Source: Ralstonia sp. 25mfcol4.1 (GTDB taxonomy: Bacteria > Pseudomonadota > Gammaproteobacteria > Burkholderiales > Burkholderiaceae). Taken from it: 64,000 nt of DNA. The DNA is taken from NCBI RefSeq assembly GCF_900104095.1, contig NZ_FNJO01000006.1:186001-250000 (forward strand), read 5' to 3'. A program made the position numbers and the translations under genes. Positions 41,673 through 51,128 of the stretch are shown here, in pieces. Numbering within the stretch: position 1 is the stretch's first letter; the number at the start of each line of letters is the position of its first letter. A model generated the notes under the pieces. The model saw only the letters and a program-made list of their open reading frames with translations, was not told where the DNA came from and did no database searches.

Positions 41673-42853
41673 GCCGGATCTCCCTTTGCCGGCGCGGCCA
41701 CGCGTACTGTCATGCCGGCCACGATGCCGTCGCCGGGGTTCACCACGACGCGGTCGCTGGCTTGCAGTCCGTCCAGCACTTCCACATGGGTGCCGAAGTC
41801 GCGGCCCAGCGCCACGTGGCGGATCGTCAGTGTGTTGTCCGGGCCGACCACGGCCACGGTCGGGCCGCCGGCGGGGAACATCAGCGTATTGGCCGGCAGA
41901 TCGAGGCCGGCGTGTGCGCTGCCCACTTCCAGATGCACCTGTGCGTAGGCGCCCGGCAGGATGCGCCCGTCCTGGCTATCGACATCGAGTTCCACGCGCA
42001 GGCTGCGCGTGACGGGATCGATGGCACCGGCCGTGCGCGCCACCGTGGCAGGGTAGCGTTTGTCCGGTGCTTGCGGCAGCGTCAGCCACGCCTGCGTGCC
42101 GGGCCCCATTGCCGCGCTGACGTCCTGCGGCACCTGGGCGTAGACGCGCAGCCGCGTGCCGGCCGAGATATGGAACAGTTCGCGACCCTGACCGGGCGCG
42201 CTGCCGGCGTCGATCAGTGCCCCGGTATCGACGTTGCGCGCGGTAATCACGCCATCGAACGGCGCGCGGATCTGCGTGTAGCTGGCAAGCTGGGCCAGCC
42301 GCGAGGTATTCGAGCGTGCCGCCGCCAGCAGCGCCGCCTTGGCATTCATGTCGGCCACCTTCTGGTCGGTTTCCTGCTGGGCGACGGAGTTCGTCGCCTG
42401 CAGGTCCTGCCACCGTTTGGCCGTGGTGCTCGCCAACTGGTAGTTGGCGGCGGCGGTCGCTTCGTCGGCGCGCGCCTGCCGCAACTGGTCGGCCACTTCG
42501 GGCGCATCGATTTCCGCCAGCAACTGGCCCGCCTTGACCGGGGTGCCGATATCGGCGTACCAGTGGCGCAGATAACCGTTGACGCGCGCGTGGATGGCGG
42601 CGTCCTCGTAGGCGCGGACGTCTGCCGGCAGGGTGATGTCGTGCGCGGCCGCTGCGGCGCGCGGGTGCACCACGCTGACGATGGGCGTCTGCGCGGCCTG
42701 CGCGCGCTGCTGCAATACGGCGTGGCCTTGCCAGCGCGGCACGATGCCGGCCGTCAGGGCCAGCGCCACGGCGGCGCCAGCCAGGGCCAGCATGGCCAGC
42801 CTGGGGTTGCGGCGCGGCGCGGCGGCCTTGGGATCGAGGTCGGTTCGGGTCAT
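41669..42853 (-). CDS. RND efflux periplasmic adaptor
   Basis: The 394-residue adaptor starts with a membrane anchor (LAMLALAGAAVALALTAGIV). The lipoyl half-motifs are VRAYEDAAIHARVNGYLRHWYADIGTPVKAGQLLAEIDAPEV and YTQIRAPFDGVITARNVDTGALI, separated by a coiled-coil hairpin. The C-terminal beta-barrel contains RLRVYAQVPQDVSAAMGPG and RSLRVELDVDSQDGRILPGAYAQV. It overlaps both neighbours by ATGA junctions. The family is MdtA/AcrA-like; no metal-binding N-terminal Met/His cluster of the CusB type is seen, which argues for an organic or drug substrate despite the metal-type regulator next door. Confidence 0.93.
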   Translation of the reverse strand: MTRTDLDPKAAAPRRNPRLAMLALAGAAVALALTAGIVPRWQGHAVLQQRAQAAQTPIVSVVHPRAAAAAHDITLPADVRAYEDAAIHARVNGYLRHWYADIGTPVKAGQLLAEIDAPEVADQLRQARADEATAAANYQLASTTAKRWQDLQATNSVAQQETDQKVADMNAKAALLAAARSNTSRLAQLASYTQIRAPFDGVITARNVDTGALIDAGSAPGQGRELFHISAGTRLRVYAQVPQDVSAAMGPGTQAWLTLPQAPDKRYPATVARTAGAIDPVTRSLRVELDVDSQDGRILPGAYAQVHLEVGSAHAGLDLPANTLMFPAGGPTVAVVGPDNTLTIRHVALGRDFGTHVEVLDGLQASDRVVVNPGDGIVAGMTVRVAAPAKGDPA

Positions 42854-45800
42854 GCCAGGCGCTCCTGAAGGGGCGTGTTGTGATCGGATCGTGCGCGGCG
42901 GGCCATCCAGCCATGCAGCACGGCGAAGAAGACAGGCACCAGCACCAGCGTGGCCACGGTGCCGAAGGCCAGGCCACCGATTACGGTGCGGCCCAGCGGG
43001 GCGTTCTGCGCGCCGGCGCCGCCCGAGCCCAGCGCCATCGGCACCATGCCGAACAGCATCGCCAGCGCGGTCATGGATACTGGCCGGAAGCGGCTGAAGC
43101 CCGCGTCCCAGGCGGCGTCGATGGGGTTCTTGCCTGCCGACAGGCTGTCGCGCGCATGGCTGATCACCAGGATGCTGTTGGCGGTGGCGATGCCCACGCA
43201 GATGATGGCGCCGGTCAGCGCGGGCACGCTGATCGTCGTGTCGGTGGCAAACAGCATCCACGCCATGCCCGCCAGCGCCATGGGCAGGGCGCCGACGATA
43301 GCCAGCGGATCGAGCCACGACTGGAAGTTCACCACCATCAGCAGATACACCAGCACGATGGCGGCGGCCAGGCCCGTGAGCAGCCCCGTGAACGACGCGT
43401 GCATGGTCTGCACCTGGCCGCGCACGACGATGTCCGAGCCCGCCGGCAGTTGCGCGCGGGCCTGGTCGACAATGCGCTGCACATCGCTGGCCACGGCGCC
43501 CAGGTCGCGACCGCGCACCGCGCCGAACAGGTCCAGCACGGGCTGCACGTTGTAGTGCGACACCACGCCTTGCTGGCTTCCGCGCGCGATGGTGCCGAAC
43601 TGGCCGAGTTGCCCGGCGCCGCCTTGTTGCGCGGTATCGGCGCCCAGCCCCAGCGGGATATTCGACAGGCGCTGCAGCGAATCCATCGCGTACTGGGGCA
43701 CGGACACGGCCAGCGGATAGCTGACGCCATTCTTCGGGTTGAGCCAGAAGTTGGGCGCGGTCTGGCCGCTGCCGGATAGCGCAATCAGCAGGTTCTGCGC
43801 CACTTCGCGCTGCGACAGCCCCGCCTGCAGCGCGCGCGTGCGGTCCACGTCGACGGTCAGCGCGGGCTGGTCGGCCGGCTGCTGCAGGTGCAGGTCCGTC
43901 AGGCCCGGCACGCCGGCCAGCTTGCGCAGCAACTGGTCCGCCACCTTGCGGTTGCCGGCCAGATCCTTGCCGACGATCTGGATGTCGATCGGGGCGGGCA
44001 GGCCGAAGTTGAGGATCTGGCTGACCATGTCGGCCGGCAGGAACGAGAAACTGACCCCCGGAAAATCCTTCTGCAGCGCGGCGTCGAGCTGTTCGATCAG
44101 CACGCTGGAGCGGCCTGCGTCGGGCTTCAGCGACACCAGGATCTCGGCATCGCCGGTGCCGATCGGCAGCGACGAGTCGTAGGTCAGGTTGATGCCGCTG
44201 ACAGGCAGGCCGATGTTGTCGACGATGCCAGCCACGTGCTGCGGCCCTGCCACGCGCCGGATGTCGGCTTCGACCTGATCGGTGATGCGGGCGGTTTCCT
44301 CGATACGCGTACCCGTGCGAACGCGCATATGCAGGCGGATCTCGCCGCTATCCACGGCCGGGAAGAAGTCCTGGCCCAGGAACGGCACCAGCGTCATCGA
44401 CCCCGCACAGGCCAGCGCGAAGATCGTCATGGTCCGGCGCGGCCTGGCCAGCGCGGCGGACAGCATGCGCCCGTAGGCGCCACGCACCCGCTCGAAGCCG
44501 GCCTCGAAGCGGCGGTGCGCCGTGCCGAACCAGCCGGCCACGCCCGCCAGGCGCCCCGTTGCACGGGGCACGGCTGTCTGCGCATCCGGCTCGCCGCGCA
44601 GCAGGTAGTGCGCCAGCGTGGGGATCAGGGTGCGGGACAGGAAGTACGAAGCCATCATCGCAAATACCACCGCCTCGGCCAGCGGCACGAACAGGTAGCG
44701 CGCCACGCCGCTGAGCAGGAACATCGGCAGGAACACGATGCAGATGCACATCGTGGATACCAGCGTGGGCAGCGCGATCTCGCCCGACCCGTCGAGAATA
44801 GCCTGCTCCAGCGGCTTGCCCGTTTCGCGGTGGTGGGCAATGTTTTCGATGGCCACGGTGGCGTCGTCCACCAGCACGCCCACCGCCAGCGCCAGGCCGC
44901 CCAGCGTCATGATGTTCAGCGTCTGCCCCAGCGCGGCCAGCCCGATGAGGGCGGCCAGCACCGACAGCGGGATGGTGATGGCGATGATCAGCGTGGCGCG
45001 CCAGCTTCCCAGGAACAGCAGGATCATCATGGCCGTCAGGCAGGCGGCCACCAGCGCTTCGTGCAGCACGCCGTCGATGGCCGAGGTGACGAACACGGAC
45101 TGGTCCGACAGCGGCTGCACCTGCAGCGACTTGGGCAGGCCGGACAGGATATGCGGCAGCAGGGCGCGGATCTGCGCCACCACGGTCAGCGTGGACGCAC
45201 TGCCGGTCTTCTCGATTTCCAGCAGCGCGGCGCGCTTGCCGTCATGGCGCACCACGTTGGTCTGCGGCGCATAGCCGTCGTGCACCTGCGCCACATCGCG
45301 CACATAGACCGTGCCGTCCGGGCCGCTGCGTACCGGCAGGTCGTTCAGCGCCGCCACGGTCTGGGTACTGCCGTTGAGGTCCACGCGGTATTCCAGCGCG
45401 CCGATCTTGGCCGTGCCGCCGGGCAGCACCAGGTTCTGGGCGTTGATGGCGTTGACCACGTCCAGCGGCGCCAGTCCGCGCGCCTGCAGCGCCGGCACGT
45501 TCAGGTCCACCATCACCTGGCGAACCTTGCCGCCGTAGGGTAGCGGCACCGACGCCCCCTGCACCGTGGCCAGTTGCGTGCGGATAAAGCTGTTGCCCAG
45601 GTCGTACAGTTCCTGCTCGGGCAGCGTGTCGCTGCCCAGCGCCAGGCGCAGGATCGGCACCGTCGACGCGTTGTAGCTCAGCACCAGCGGCGGCGTGGCG
45701 CCCGGCGGCATCTGCTTGAGGATCGATTGCGCGCCCGCCGTCGCTTGCGAAATCGCACGGTTGATATCGGCGCCGGGGTGGAAGAAGACCTTGATCACGG

Positions 45801-46068
45801 CCACGCCCGGCAGCGACTGCGACTCGATGTGCTCGATGTTGTCGACGTCGGTGGTCAGCGACCGCTCGTAGCCGGTGACGATGCGCTGGGCCATGTCCTG
45901 GGCGGACAGGCCGTTGTAGCTCCACACCACGCTCACCACCGGGATGTCGATCGACGGGAAGATGTCGGTCGGCATGCGCAGGATGGCCACCACGCCGCCC
46001 AGCAACAGCAGGATGGCGAGCACGATGAAGGTATAGGGGCGGCGCAGGGCGAGCCTGACAATCCACAT
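42850..46068 (-). CDS. RND efflux inner membrane pump (HAE/MdtB-like)
   Basis: The 1072-residue pump has RND architecture with twelve helices and two large periplasmic loops. Helix 1 begins WIVRLALRRPYTFIVLAILLLLGGV. Helix 4 contains GVLVDDATVAIENI with the paired Asp of the proton relay, and the late GAIICVGIATANSILVI segment is conserved. ATG at 46068 follows GGGAGAAAGC. It pumps substrates from the periplasm or inner membrane through the adaptor and outer membrane factor of the same operon. The double-Asp in helix 4 fits the HAE (hydrophobe) group rather than CusA-type metal pumps. Confidence 0.93.
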   Translation of the reverse strand: MWIVRLALRRPYTFIVLAILLLLGGVVAILRMPTDIFPSIDIPVVSVVWSYNGLSAQDMAQRIVTGYERSLTTDVDNIEHIESQSLPGVAVIKVFFHPGADINRAISQATAGAQSILKQMPPGATPPLVLSYNASTVPILRLALGSDTLPEQELYDLGNSFIRTQLATVQGASVPLPYGGKVRQVMVDLNVPALQARGLAPLDVVNAINAQNLVLPGGTAKIGALEYRVDLNGSTQTVAALNDLPVRSGPDGTVYVRDVAQVHDGYAPQTNVVRHDGKRAALLEIEKTGSASTLTVVAQIRALLPHILSGLPKSLQVQPLSDQSVFVTSAIDGVLHEALVAACLTAMMILLFLGSWRATLIIAITIPLSVLAALIGLAALGQTLNIMTLGGLALAVGVLVDDATVAIENIAHHRETGKPLEQAILDGSGEIALPTLVSTMCICIVFLPMFLLSGVARYLFVPLAEAVVFAMMASYFLSRTLIPTLAHYLLRGEPDAQTAVPRATGRLAGVAGWFGTAHRRFEAGFERVRGAYGRMLSAALARPRRTMTIFALACAGSMTLVPFLGQDFFPAVDSGEIRLHMRVRTGTRIEETARITDQVEADIRRVAGPQHVAGIVDNIGLPVSGINLTYDSSLPIGTGDAEILVSLKPDAGRSSVLIEQLDAALQKDFPGVSFSFLPADMVSQILNFGLPAPIDIQIVGKDLAGNRKVADQLLRKLAGVPGLTDLHLQQPADQPALTVDVDRTRALQAGLSQREVAQNLLIALSGSGQTAPNFWLNPKNGVSYPLAVSVPQYAMDSLQRLSNIPLGLGADTAQQGGAGQLGQFGTIARGSQQGVVSHYNVQPVLDLFGAVRGRDLGAVASDVQRIVDQARAQLPAGSDIVVRGQVQTMHASFTGLLTGLAAAIVLVYLLMVVNFQSWLDPLAIVGALPMALAGMAWMLFATDTTISVPALTGAIICVGIATANSILVISHARDSLSAGKNPIDAAWDAGFSRFRPVSMTALAMLFGMVPMALGSGGAGAQNAPLGRTVIGGLAFGTVATLVLVPVFFAVLHGWMARRARSDHNTPLQERLA

Positions 46069-46159
46069 GCTTTCTCTCCCGGCGCCCCGGGGGCGCGCCA
46101 ATCGTAAGGAATGGAGCCGATTCTAGAAACCGCCCGCCCTGTGAATTCCGGTCAAAACG

Positions 46160-46175
46160 ATTACAGTCTTGTCAT
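46160..46175. promoter_or_regulatory. Candidate CusR/CopR-type box
   Basis: ATTACAG-TC-TTGTCAT is an imperfect 7-2-7 palindrome in the 186-bp region between the divergent pump (start 46068) and response regulator (start 46255). It resembles the E. coli CusR box (ATGACAA-N2-TTGTCAT): the right arm is identical and the left matches 5 of 7. It is placed to control both transcripts. Confidence 0.55.
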
Positions 46176-46254
46176 CCAAACCGGCGGCGCCGCTCGCTAC
46201 CATCCTGCTGGCAATGCGGCGGATTGGCGCCGCCGATGGTTGAGGACTGGACCG

Positions 46255-46929
46255 ATGAAGATCCTGGTGGTCGAAGACGAACCGAAAACGGGCGAATACC
46301 TGCGCAAGGGGCTGGCCGAGTCGTCCTTTGTGGTGGATCTGGCGCGCACTGGCGCCGATGGCCTGCACCACGCGATGGAGGACGACTACGACCTGATCAT
46401 CCTCGACGTGATGCTGCCCGGCATGAATGGCTGGGACGTGCTGCGCCGGCTGCGCGAAAGCAAGGACACGCCCGTGCTGTTCCTGACGGCGCGCGACGAG
46501 GTGGAAGACCGCGTGCGCGGCCTGGAGCTGGGCGGCGACGACTACCTGGCCAAGCCCTTCGCGTTCGTGGAACTGCTGGCGCGCGTGCGCACGCTGCTGC
46601 GGCGCGGGCCGGTGCGCGAGGCCGACCGCATCGAGGTGGCAGACCTGGAAATCGACCTGATCCGGCATCGCGTGATGCGCGCGGGCCAGCGCATCGACCT
46701 GACGCCGCGCGAATTTGCGCTGCTGCATTTCCTGGCACGCCGCAGCGGCGAGGTGCTGAGCCGCACGCAGATCGCATCGCACGTCTGGGACATGAATTTC
46801 GACAGCGACACGAACGTGGTGGATGTGGCCATCCGGCGCCTGCGTGCCAAGATGGACGACCATTTCGCGCCCAAGCTCGTCCACAGCGTGCGCGGCATCG
46901 GCTACGTGCTGGAACTGCGCGCGTCGTGA
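46255..46929 (+). CDS. OmpR-family response regulator, heavy-metal (CusR/CopR) type
   Basis: The 224-residue regulator has the receiver signature [23 protein letters not shown] typical of CusR/CopR/IrlR. Its phosphoacceptor Asp is in [14 protein letters not shown] near residue 51, and the TARD and KPFAF switch segments are present. The C-terminal winged helix reads [53 protein letters not shown]. It overlaps the sensor gene (GTGA) and is divergent from the RND operon, so it very likely controls that pump. The upstream palindrome resembles CusR boxes. Confidence 0.93.
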   Translation: MKILVVEDEPKTGEYLRKGLAESSFVVDLARTGADGLHHAMEDDYDLIILDVMLPGMNGWDVLRRLRESKDTPVLFLTARDEVEDRVRGLELGGDDYLAKPFAFVELLARVRTLLRRGPVREADRIEVADLEIDLIRHRVMRAGQRIDLTPREFALLHFLARRSGEVLSRTQIASHVWDMNFDSDTNVVDVAIRRLRAKMDDHFAPKLVHSVRGIGYVLELRAS

Positions 46930-48350
46930 CGGTGCGCCGGCATACCCGCCTGCTGCCCCGCTCGCTGACCGCGCGCCTGGCGGTGGCATTCGCGCTGATC
47001 GCCGGCTGCGCCTTCGCGGGTGTCGGCGTGTACCTGTACCGGGCGCTGGCCACGCAGATCATCGAGCGCGACGATTCGGAACTGCTGCGCAAGGCCGTTC
47101 GCGCACGCGCCAAGCTGGCCGAACTGCCGGCCGCCGACGTCCAGGCCGGACGCTGGCAGGAGATTCGCGGCATTGTCGCGGGCAACGAGGAATTCGGCCT
47201 GCGGCTGCTGGCGGCGGATGGCGTGCTGCTGACGCAGGCGGGCGCCCAGCCGGGCAACATGCCGGCAATGGCCGCCATTGACGCCGATACGCCGCCATCG
47301 GCAGCGGCCATCCAGTCATGGGAGACGCCTGCCGCGATACCGGCGCGGGGTCTGGCGATGCAGGCGCGCGTGGGCACCGGCGCGGACGCGCGGACGGTGC
47401 GGGCGGAGATCCACCAGGTGGCAGCCTCGCGCGTGGTGCTGCTGCGCGACTACCGGCTGAAGCTGTGCATCGCCGTGTGCCTTGGGGCGCTGGGCGCCGG
47501 CTTGCTGGGCTACGCGGCGTTGCATGCCGGCATGGCGCCGCTGCGACGGATTGCGGCTGGCACGGCGTCGGTGACGTTTGCCAGCGGCGTGCTGCCGGTC
47601 GATCCGTCGCGGCTGCCGGCGGAACTGGATGAACTGGCCAGCGCGCTGCAGCGCATGATCGACCGTCTGCGCGAACGCTACGAGCGCCTGTCGCAGTTCT
47701 CGGCCGACCTGGCCCATGATTTCCGCACCCCGATCGGCAACCTGCTGGGCCAGACCCAGGTGGCACTGTCGAGCGAGCGGTCGGTGGAGGAATACCAGGC
47801 GCTGCTGGCGTCCAACGTCGAGGAATACGAGCGGCTGTCGCGCATGATCGAGAACATGCTGTTCCTGGCGCGCGCCGACAATGCGCGGGTGGCCATGCAC
47901 CGGGCGGAACTCGACCTGAAGACCGAACTGGCCCGTCAGGCCGACTATTTCGAGCTGCTGGCCGATGCGCATGGCATCGCCATCCAGGTGGACGCGCAAG
48001 GCACGCTCTATGCCGATGCCACGCTGTTCCGGCGCGCGCTGGGCAACCTGCTGTCGAACGCCGTGCATCACTCGCCCGAATCGGCGGTGATTGCGCTCCG
48101 GAGCCGGCAGGAAGCCGGCACGGTGGTGATCGAAGTGGCCAACCACGGGCCCGGCATCGCGCCCGAGCACCTGCCGCGCTTGTTCGACAGGTTCTTCCGC
48201 GGCGACCCCGCCCGCGCCAATTCCGGCGAATCGTCGGGCATCGGGCTGGCCATCGTGAAGACCATCATGGAGCTGCACCAGGGCGTGGTGCAGGTGGAAT
48301 CCGTGCCCGACGGCCTGACGACGTTCCGGCTCGTGTTCCCTGGCCGCTGA
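46926..48350 (+). CDS. Heavy-metal-type sensor histidine kinase
   Basis: The 474-residue kinase starts with GTG, which overlaps the regulator's stop (GTGA at 46926-46929). It has two transmembrane helices ([25 protein letters not shown] near residues 15-40 and [20 protein letters not shown] near 180-200) around a periplasmic domain of about 140 residues. A HAMP segment follows, then a HisKA helix ([21 protein letters not shown]) and an ATPase with [20 protein letters not shown] and [12 protein letters not shown]. This matches the CusS/IrlS family. The ligand is not evident from the periplasmic part. Confidence 0.92.
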   Translation: MTVRRHTRLLPRSLTARLAVAFALIAGCAFAGVGVYLYRALATQIIERDDSELLRKAVRARAKLAELPAADVQAGRWQEIRGIVAGNEEFGLRLLAADGVLLTQAGAQPGNMPAMAAIDADTPPSAAAIQSWETPAAIPARGLAMQARVGTGADARTVRAEIHQVAASRVVLLRDYRLKLCIAVCLGALGAGLLGYAALHAGMAPLRRIAAGTASVTFASGVLPVDPSRLPAELDELASALQRMIDRLRERYERLSQFSADLAHDFRTPIGNLLGQTQVALSSERSVEEYQALLASNVEEYERLSRMIENMLFLARADNARVAMHRAELDLKTELARQADYFELLADAHGIAIQVDAQGTLYADATLFRRALGNLLSNAVHHSPESAVIALRSRQEAGTVVIEVANHGPGIAPEHLPRLFDRFFRGDPARANSGESSGIGLAIVKTIMELHQGVVQVESVPDGLTTFRLVFPGR

Positions 48351-48523
48351 GAAGGTGATCCCCGTCCGGCTGGCGCTGCTGAGGCGGCGGGCACATCGGC
48401 ACGCCCGATCATTTTCACTGCGGGAGTGAAAGTCCTGCCGGATTATCCTGCTTTTTCGAGAACGTTGCGGCGACGATAATGCGACGCATAGCCGATTTTC
48501 CAATTCTCGATCCGGAGCCCACC

Positions 48524-49177
48524 ATGAATTTCACCGACGCCGTCCTGTCCCGCCATACCGTCAAGGCGTACGAAGGCGGCCAGACCCTGCCGCAGGACCA
48601 GGTGGACATGCTGCTGGCGTGGCTGCACAACAGCCCGTCGTCGGTCAACTCGCAGCCGTGGCATTTCGTGGTGGCGTCGACGCCCGAAGGCCGCGAGACC
48701 ATCGCGAAGGCCGCCACCGGCACGTTTTCGTACAACCATCCGAAGATCGTCGATGCCTCGCACGTGATTGCGCTGTGCATGCGTGCCGACCTGGACGAAG
48801 CCCACCTGCGCGCCGTGCTGGCGCAGGAGGAACGCGACGGCCGGTTCAAGGTGGAAGGCGCCCGCGAAGGCCAGGACAAAAGCCGCCGCTCGTATGTGGA
48901 CCTGCACCGCTACACGCTGCGCGATGTGCCGCAATGGATGGAAAAGCAGGTTTACCTGGCGCTGGGCGGCCTGCTGCTGGGCGCCGCCATGCTTGGCATC
49001 GACGCGACGCCGATGGAGGGCTTCGACGCTGGCGCGCTGGACTCGGCGCTGAACCTGCGTGAGCGCGGCCTGACCAGCGTCGTGCTGGTGTCGCTGGGCC
49101 GCCGCAGCGAAAAGGACTTCAATGCCGGCCTGCCGAAATCCCGCCTGCCGAAAGAGGCGGTGTTCACGCATATCTGA
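48524..49177 (+). CDS. nfsB: NfsB-type oxygen-insensitive nitroreductase
   Basis: The 217-residue protein has the nitroreductase fold. SRHTVKAYEGG near residue 9 binds the FMN phosphate, NSPSSVNSQPWHFVV near residue 35 is the family hallmark, and LALGGLLLGAAMLGIDATPMEGF near residue 145 covers the E. coli NfsB-like flavin loop. It reduces nitroaromatics and quinones with NAD(P)H as a homodimer. The upstream in-frame extension is dismissed because CCGGAGCCCACC precedes ATG 48524. It stands alone between the sensor kinase gene and a convergent hydroxylase gene. Confidence 0.92.
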   Translation: MNFTDAVLSRHTVKAYEGGQTLPQDQVDMLLAWLHNSPSSVNSQPWHFVVASTPEGRETIAKAATGTFSYNHPKIVDASHVIALCMRADLDEAHLRAVLAQEERDGRFKVEGAREGQDKSRRSYVDLHRYTLRDVPQWMEKQVYLALGGLLLGAAMLGIDATPMEGFDAGALDSALNLRERGLTSVVLVSLGRRSEKDFNAGLPKSRLPKEAVFTHI

Positions 49178-49231
49178 AGCCGGCGAGGCCGGACGGCGCT
49201 CTGGCCTCGTCTACCCTTTCCTGCGGTGACG

Positions 49232-49921
49232 TCAGGTCTGCGGGTCAGCCAGCAACCATTGGCCGGTGACCGGGCATACCCAGACTCTCTGGCCATCGCG
49301 CCGCACCTGTTCTTCCTCGACCTGCGCCGCGGCTGCCGGGTCATGGTCGAACGTCACGCGTAGCGCGCGGGCCACCCGGGCATCTTCCATGGGCAGTTCC
49401 CAGGTCAGGAACAGCTGCGTGTTGTCATGCCCGTCCTGGCTGGCGGGGAAATCGGCGGGATCGAAGCGCGCCGCGCCGCGCGGCACCACGCCATGTGGCT
49501 GGCAGGTATCGAACAGCAGCACCGTGCCGCGATGCAGGGGGATGCGCAGGTCCAGCGATGGAAAATGCACTTCCTGTCCCTTGTCGTCGCTCAGGAACAG
49601 ATTGCAGAAGGCCGCGCCGCCGTACTGGTCGCCGTCATGGTGGTACCGGGCGCCCCGGCAGGCCATCAACGCGATATCGCTCTGGGCCAGCAGGCCCGGC
49701 AGGCCCAGTGACGCCGTCCAGTCGGCCACGGCCTGCACGCAGCGCGCGTAATCGGGCCAGCGCATCCGCGCACGGGCCAGCGGCATGACTTCGACGTCGC
49801 CGGGCTCCAGCGTCATCTGCGACGCAATCTCGCGCGCCCAGTCCGCCAGCAGCCGCGCCGGCGGGGCCGGAATGCCCACCGTATCCGACAAGATCCGCTC
49901 GCTCACGCGCCGGCTGCGCAT
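49232..49921 (-). CDS. 2OG-Fe(II) dioxygenase (prolyl 4-hydroxylase-like)
   Basis: The 229-residue protein has a double-stranded beta-helix fold of the 2OG-Fe(II) type. The iron ligands are visible as H-x-D in YHHDGDQYGG near residue 100 and the later His in CQPHGVVPRG. The intervening segment FCNLFLSDDKGQEVHFPSLDLRIPLHRGTVLLF is typical of prolyl 4-hydroxylase-like proteins. The C-terminal part ends in VWVCPVTGQWLLAD, possibly a small add-on. A start at 49999 would add 26 poorly conserved residues. The substrate is unknown; it is not linked to its neighbours in an operon. Confidence 0.78.
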   Translation of the reverse strand: MRSRRVSERILSDTVGIPAPPARLLADWAREIASQMTLEPGDVEVMPLARARMRWPDYARCVQAVADWTASLGLPGLLAQSDIALMACRGARYHHDGDQYGGAAFCNLFLSDDKGQEVHFPSLDLRIPLHRGTVLLFDTCQPHGVVPRGAARFDPADFPASQDGHDNTQLFLTWELPMEDARVARALRVTFDHDPAAAAQVEEEQVRRDGQRVWVCPVTGQWLLADPQT

Positions 49922-50048
49922 GGCGTCCCCGTTTCGGAAACAGGAAGTCAGGCCTGGCGGCGAAGGCGGCGGGGAAGCGGGATGGCGGTCGTCGGGCATG
50001 GCCGGCAGTGTAACGCCGGCCAACGCGGTGCCGCCACGTGGCGCAGGC

Positions 50049-50969
50049 CTAGCGCCTGCCCGTGCAGTCGTACGGCGCGAACAGTGCCACCACCCAGTCC
50101 ACGAACGCACGAAGTCTGGCGCTCTGGTTCCTCGACGGGTGGAACACGATATGCAACGGATGCAGTGGCCGGCTCCATTCGGGCAGCAGTTGGACCAGCG
50201 CGCCGGTTTTCAGATGCGGCCGCGCCATGAAGCCGAAGGTCTGTGCCACGCCCAGGCCGCTGACCAGCGCCGTCAGGTGGGCCGTGCTCTCGTTGACGAA
50301 CACGCCGTGCCGGCTGCGCACGTCCACGTCGACGCGCTCGCCATCGCGCTCGAACAGCAGCGGCATCACGCGGCCCGTGAGCGACGAGAAGTAGCCCACC
50401 ACGTCGTGGTCGGTCTGCAGCGCGGCCGGGTGCGCCGGCTTGCCGCGCGCGGCAACGTACGGCGCGGCCGCGTAGGTGCCCCAATCGAGGCTGGCGACAT
50501 GCCGGGCGATCAGGGACGTATCGGTCAGGTCGCCGCCCCGGATCACGCAATCGACGGCGTCGCCGATCAGGTCGACATGGCGGTCGCCAACGCCGACTTC
50601 GAGCTGGATTTCGGGATACATCGCGCGGAAGGACGGCAGGTTGGGCAGCAGGATCAGGTTGGCCAGCGACGACCCGACGTCCACGCGCAGGCGCCCGCGC
50701 GGTGCGCCGCGGGCATCGGCAAACAGCGTGTCCATTTCGTCCACATCGGCCAGCACCTTGACCGCGCGGCGGTAGTACGCCTGCCCCTCGTCGGTCACCA
50801 CCACCTTGCGGGTGGACCGCTGGAACAGCTTGATGCGCAGGTGCGACTCCAGATCCTGGATCAGCTTGGTGACGGTGGGACGCGGAATGTTGAGCGTGTC
50901 GGCGGCCTTGCTGAAACCGCCGGATTCGGCGATGCGCACAAACACGCGCAGGGCTTGCATTTGATCCAT
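50049..50969 (-). CDS. LysR-family transcriptional regulator
   Basis: The 306-residue LysR protein has the helix-turn-helix MDQMQALRVFVRIAESGGFSKAADTLNIPRPTVTKLIQDLESHLRIKLFQRSTR, as in the subgroup that often regulates a divergent oxidoreductase. The effector domain includes GRLRVDVGSSLANLILLPNLPSF, DCVIRGGDLTDTSLIARHV, and LTALVSGLGVAQTFGFMARP. It is divergent from an SDR gene with 159 bp between starts and a perfect palindrome in that space, so the SDR is its likely target. Confidence 0.92.
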   Translation of the reverse strand: MDQMQALRVFVRIAESGGFSKAADTLNIPRPTVTKLIQDLESHLRIKLFQRSTRKVVVTDEGQAYYRRAVKVLADVDEMDTLFADARGAPRGRLRVDVGSSLANLILLPNLPSFRAMYPEIQLEVGVGDRHVDLIGDAVDCVIRGGDLTDTSLIARHVASLDWGTYAAAPYVAARGKPAHPAALQTDHDVVGYFSSLTGRVMPLLFERDGERVDVDVRSRHGVFVNESTAHLTALVSGLGVAQTFGFMARPHLKTGALVQLLPEWSRPLHPLHIVFHPSRNQSARLRAFVDWVVALFAPYDCTGRR

Positions 50970-51024
50970 GGGCAGGGAAGGCGAAAAAACGGCAGGGAGG
51001 GTGGGACCGCACGCAGTATGCCTG

Positions 51025-51046
51025 ATTATTCATGATGATGAATAAT
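51025..51046. promoter_or_regulatory. Perfect 9-4-9 palindrome between LysR and SDR genes
   Basis: ATTATTCAT-GATG-ATGAATAAT is a perfect inverted repeat with nine-base arms in an AT-rich patch of the divergent LysR/SDR region. It lies 56 bp upstream of the LysR start and 83 bp upstream of the SDR start. Its position and symmetry make it the likely regulator operator, and it contains a T-N11-A spacing as LysR sites do. Confidence 0.6.
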
Positions 51047-51128
51047 GATTTAATTTTCTGGGTGTTTATTCGCAAATCATTAATGCCTACAGTCAAGCCA
51101 TCCACTCTTCAACACGAAAGGAAACATC

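Noticed and set aside
46024-46036. Fourth copy of GAAGGTATAG
   Set aside because: It lies inside the RND pump coding sequence (helix 1 region) and is explained by its codons, so it was not counted as a regulatory site.
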